Assembly: GCF_029227915.1 (NCBI RefSeq)
Contig: NC_079880.1
Span: forward strand, 29,011,501 to 29,075,500
Origin: Hydractinia symbiolongicarpus
Lineage: Eukaryota > Cnidaria > Hydrozoa > Anthoathecata > Hydractiniidae
Reading direction: 5' to 3'
DNA: 64,000 nt
Made by a program: the position numbers and the translations under genes. Below, in pieces: positions 61,947 through 64,000 of the stretch (position 1 is its first letter; each line of letters begins with the position of its first letter). The notes below the pieces were generated by a model that had not been told where the DNA came from, ran no database searches, and was given only the letters and a program-made list of their open reading frames with translations.

Positions 61947-64000
61947 TTGCCGGCGATTAAACTTCTTTTATTCAGCGTCTCATCAAAAATGAAAACATTT
62001 TTGAAAACTGCAAGTCTCATGGGCTTTAGTGGTGAAATAATAATATAAAAAATCGTTCGGGAAATGGGTTTACTCCCTGGGTACTTTCTTTGTATACTTT
62101 TGATTATACGGGCCGAGGCCGGGGTTTACGGGAAATGGCGGGTTTTCGTTTGTTGGCGATTAAACTTCTTTTATTCAACGTCTCATCAAAAATGAAAACA
62201 TTTTTGAAAACTACAAGTCTCATGCGTTTTAGTGGTGAAAAGATAATTTAAAAATCGTTCGGGAAATGAGTTTACACCCTGGGTACTTTTTTTGTATACT
62301 TTTGACTTTACAGGCCGAGTCCGGGATTTACGGGAAATCGCAGGTTTTCGTTTGCCGGCGCTTAAACTTCTTTTATTCAACGTCTCATCAAAAATGAAAA
62401 CATTTTTGAAAACTACATGTCTCATGCGTTTTAGTGGTGAAATAATAATTTAAAAAATCGTTCGGGTAATGAGTTTACACCCTTGGTACTTTCTTTGTAT
62501 ACTTTTGACTATACCGGCAAAGCCCGGGATTTACAGGAAATCGCTGGTTTTTGTTTGCCGGCGATTAAACTTCTTTTGTTCAGCGTCTCATCAAAAATGA
62601 AAACATTTTTGAAAACTACAAGTCTCATGCGTTTTAGTGGTGAAAAGATAATTTAAAAATCGTTCGGGAAATGAGTTTACACCCTGGGTACTTTCTTTGT
62701 ATACTTTTGATTATACGGGCCGAGGCCGGGGTTTACGGGAAATGGCGGGTTTTCGTTTGTTGGCGATTAAACTTCTTTTATTCAACGTCTCCTCAAAAAT
62801 GAAAACATTTTTGAAAACTACAAGTCTCATGCGTTTTAGTGGTGAAAAGATAATTTAAAAATCGTTCGGGAAATGAGTTTACACCCTGGGTACTTTCTTT
62901 GTATACTTTTGACTTTACAGGCCGAGTCCGGGATTTACGGGAAATCGCAGGTTTTCGTTTGCCGGCGTTTAAACTGCTTTTATTCAGCGTCTCATCAAAA
63001 ATGAAAACAAGTTTGAGGACTACAAGTCTCATGCGTTTTAGTGGTGAAAAAATAATTTAAAAAATCGTTCGGGAAATGAGTTTACACCCTGGGTACTTTC
63101 TTTGTATACTTTTGACTATACGGGCCAAGCCCGGGATTTACAGGAAATTGCAGGTTTTCGTTTGCCGGCGATTAAACTTCTTTCGTTCAGCGGCTCATCA
63201 AAAATGAAAACATTTCTGAAAACTACAAGTCTCATGCGTTTTAGTGGTGAAAAAAAAATTTAAAAAATCGTTTAGGAAATGAGTTTACTCCCTGGGTACT
63301 TTCTTTGTATACTTTTGACTATACGGCCGAGTCCGGGATTTACGGGAAGTCGCGGGTTTCCGTTTGCCGGCGATTAAACTTCTTTTACTCTGCGTCTCAT
63401 CAAAAATGAAAACATTTTTAAAAACTACAAGTCTCATGGGCTTTAGAGGTGAAATAATAATTTAAAAAATCGTTCGGGTAATGAGTTTACACCCTGGGTA
63501 CTTTCTTTGTATACTTTTGACTATACGGGCTGAGTCTGGGATTTCCGGGAAATCGCAGGTTTTTGTTTGCCGGCGATTAAACTTCTTTTATTCAGCTTCT
63601 CATCAAAAGTGAAAACATTTTTAAAAACTACAAGTCTCATGCGTTTTAGTGGTGAAAAAATAATTTAAAAAATCGTTCGTGAAATGAGTTTACTCCCTTG
63701 GTACTTTTTTTGTATACATTCAACTACACGGGCCAAGCCCGGCAATTACGGGAAATGGCGGGTTTTCGTTTGCCGGCGATTAAACTTCTTTTATTCAGTG
63801 TCTCATCAAAAATGAAAACACTTCTGAAAACTACAAGTCTCATGCGTTTTAGTGGTGAAAAAATAATTTAAAAAATCGTTCAGGAAATGAGTTCACTCCC
63901 TGGGTACTTTCTTTGTATACTTTTGACTATACGGCCGAGTCCGGGATTTACGGGAAGTCGCGGGTTTCCGTTTGCCGGCGATTAAGCTTCTTTTATTCAG

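Larger units (their letters stand above)
57400..63770. repeat. About 2.0-2.8-kb higher-order repeat, three partial copies
   Basis: A series including GTTTACACCC, CTATACCGGCAAAGCCC, GGCCGAGGCCGGGG, GGCGTTTAAACTGC with AAACAAGTTTGAGGAC, and TTCTTTCGTTCAGCGGC recurs. The AAACTGC monomer ends at about 58,245, 60,270 and 63,032, giving offsets of 2,025 (about ten monomers) and 2,762 bp. The later copy contains an inserted stretch with the 38-bp-deleted monomers. Two earlier copies of the AAACTGC monomer are at 55,208-55,447 and 56,606-56,827. Confidence 0.75.
32963..64000. repeat. Right satellite array, 203-bp monomer
   Basis: Continuation of the same satellite after the 3-kb interruption. It resumes at CAAAAATGAAAAC, exactly the base of the monomer where the left array was cut, so phase and orientation are preserved. 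About 153 monomers follow, and the array runs off the right edge. Subtypes overlap with the left array: the C-type monomers with GGAAATCAG and TTTATATACATTCAAC at 33.6-36.7 kb match those at 25.9-29.0 kb. Beyond about 53 kb the array becomes richer in indel variants (GTGTAAATTCGACTAC, GTTTACACCC, and monomers lacking 38 bp). No gene is visible in it. Confidence 0.98.

Noticed and set aside
1-64000. Hammerhead ribozyme in the satellite monomer, as in some animal satellites
   Set aside because: I looked for CTGANGA followed by a stem and GAAA. Variants with CTGATGCG exist near 58,848 and 60,888, but the rest of the core is not present on either strand.
1-64000. tRNA, rRNA or snRNA genes
   Set aside because: No A-box/B-box pair, rRNA core or snRNA motif was recognised in the satellite or the insert.

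Overview
The window is almost entirely a eukaryotic satellite DNA array. A head-to-tail repeat with a 203-bp monomer runs from the first base to about 29,941, is interrupted once by about 3.02 kb of unrelated A+T-rich sequence (29,942-32,962), and resumes at 32,963 in the same monomer phase to the end of the window. Dividing the satellite length (about 61 kb) by 203 gives roughly 300 monomers, all in one orientation, and the array runs off both ends. I find no credible protein-coding gene, rRNA, tRNA or CRISPR array. The many 60-117-codon open frames are by-products of a stop-poor repeat: they occur on both strands, and 203 is not a multiple of 3.

The array has layered higher-order structure. 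Subtypes recur: an A type (Cttt/GTATAC-TTTTGAC, usually with CGAGTC), a B type (TTCTGGAAATGAG...CTCACAGGGTAC...CATTCGAC...CAAGCCC), and a C type starting TCGTTC(C/T)AGTGGTGCAG. They are arranged in blocks that repeat at multiples of 203 bp: 406, 609, 811/812, 1015, 1218, 1623/1624, 2233 and 4464 bp, plus about 1.8-2.8 kb units at the right end. Some copies are nearly identical (for example 15,191-16,205 and 16,206-17,220), so segmental amplification is recent or ongoing, unless it is an assembly error. Indel-marked monomers (6-, 21-, 27- and 38-bp deletions) act as tracers of these duplications.

Within each monomer I see three dyads: a 9-bp perfect inverted repeat around AAAA (TCAAAAATG / CATTTTTGA), a G+C-rich 10-bp-arm imperfect palindrome around ACGGG, and GTATA / TATAC. 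The monomer is CpG-rich, and much of its variation looks like CpG decay.

The 3-kb insert sits inside the left arm of the AAAA-loop dyad, in exact phase, with a shared CAA at both junctions that fits a 3-bp target-site duplication. It carries possible imperfect terminal inverted repeats, a pair of CCTYGT...CAGGG inverted motifs 1.8 kb apart, several strong hairpins, a G-rich tract and a TATA-like box, but no recognisable transposase. It is best described as an unclassified, probably non-autonomous insertion or nested repeat fragment.

The organism is a eukaryote, probably an animal, with a large satellite block that may be centromeric or heterochromatic. The CCTCGTCCCCAGGG-like motif reminds me of cnidarian repeats, but that is memory-based and weak. 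The window shows no genes working together; its interest lies in repeat evolution and possible chromatin or centromere function.
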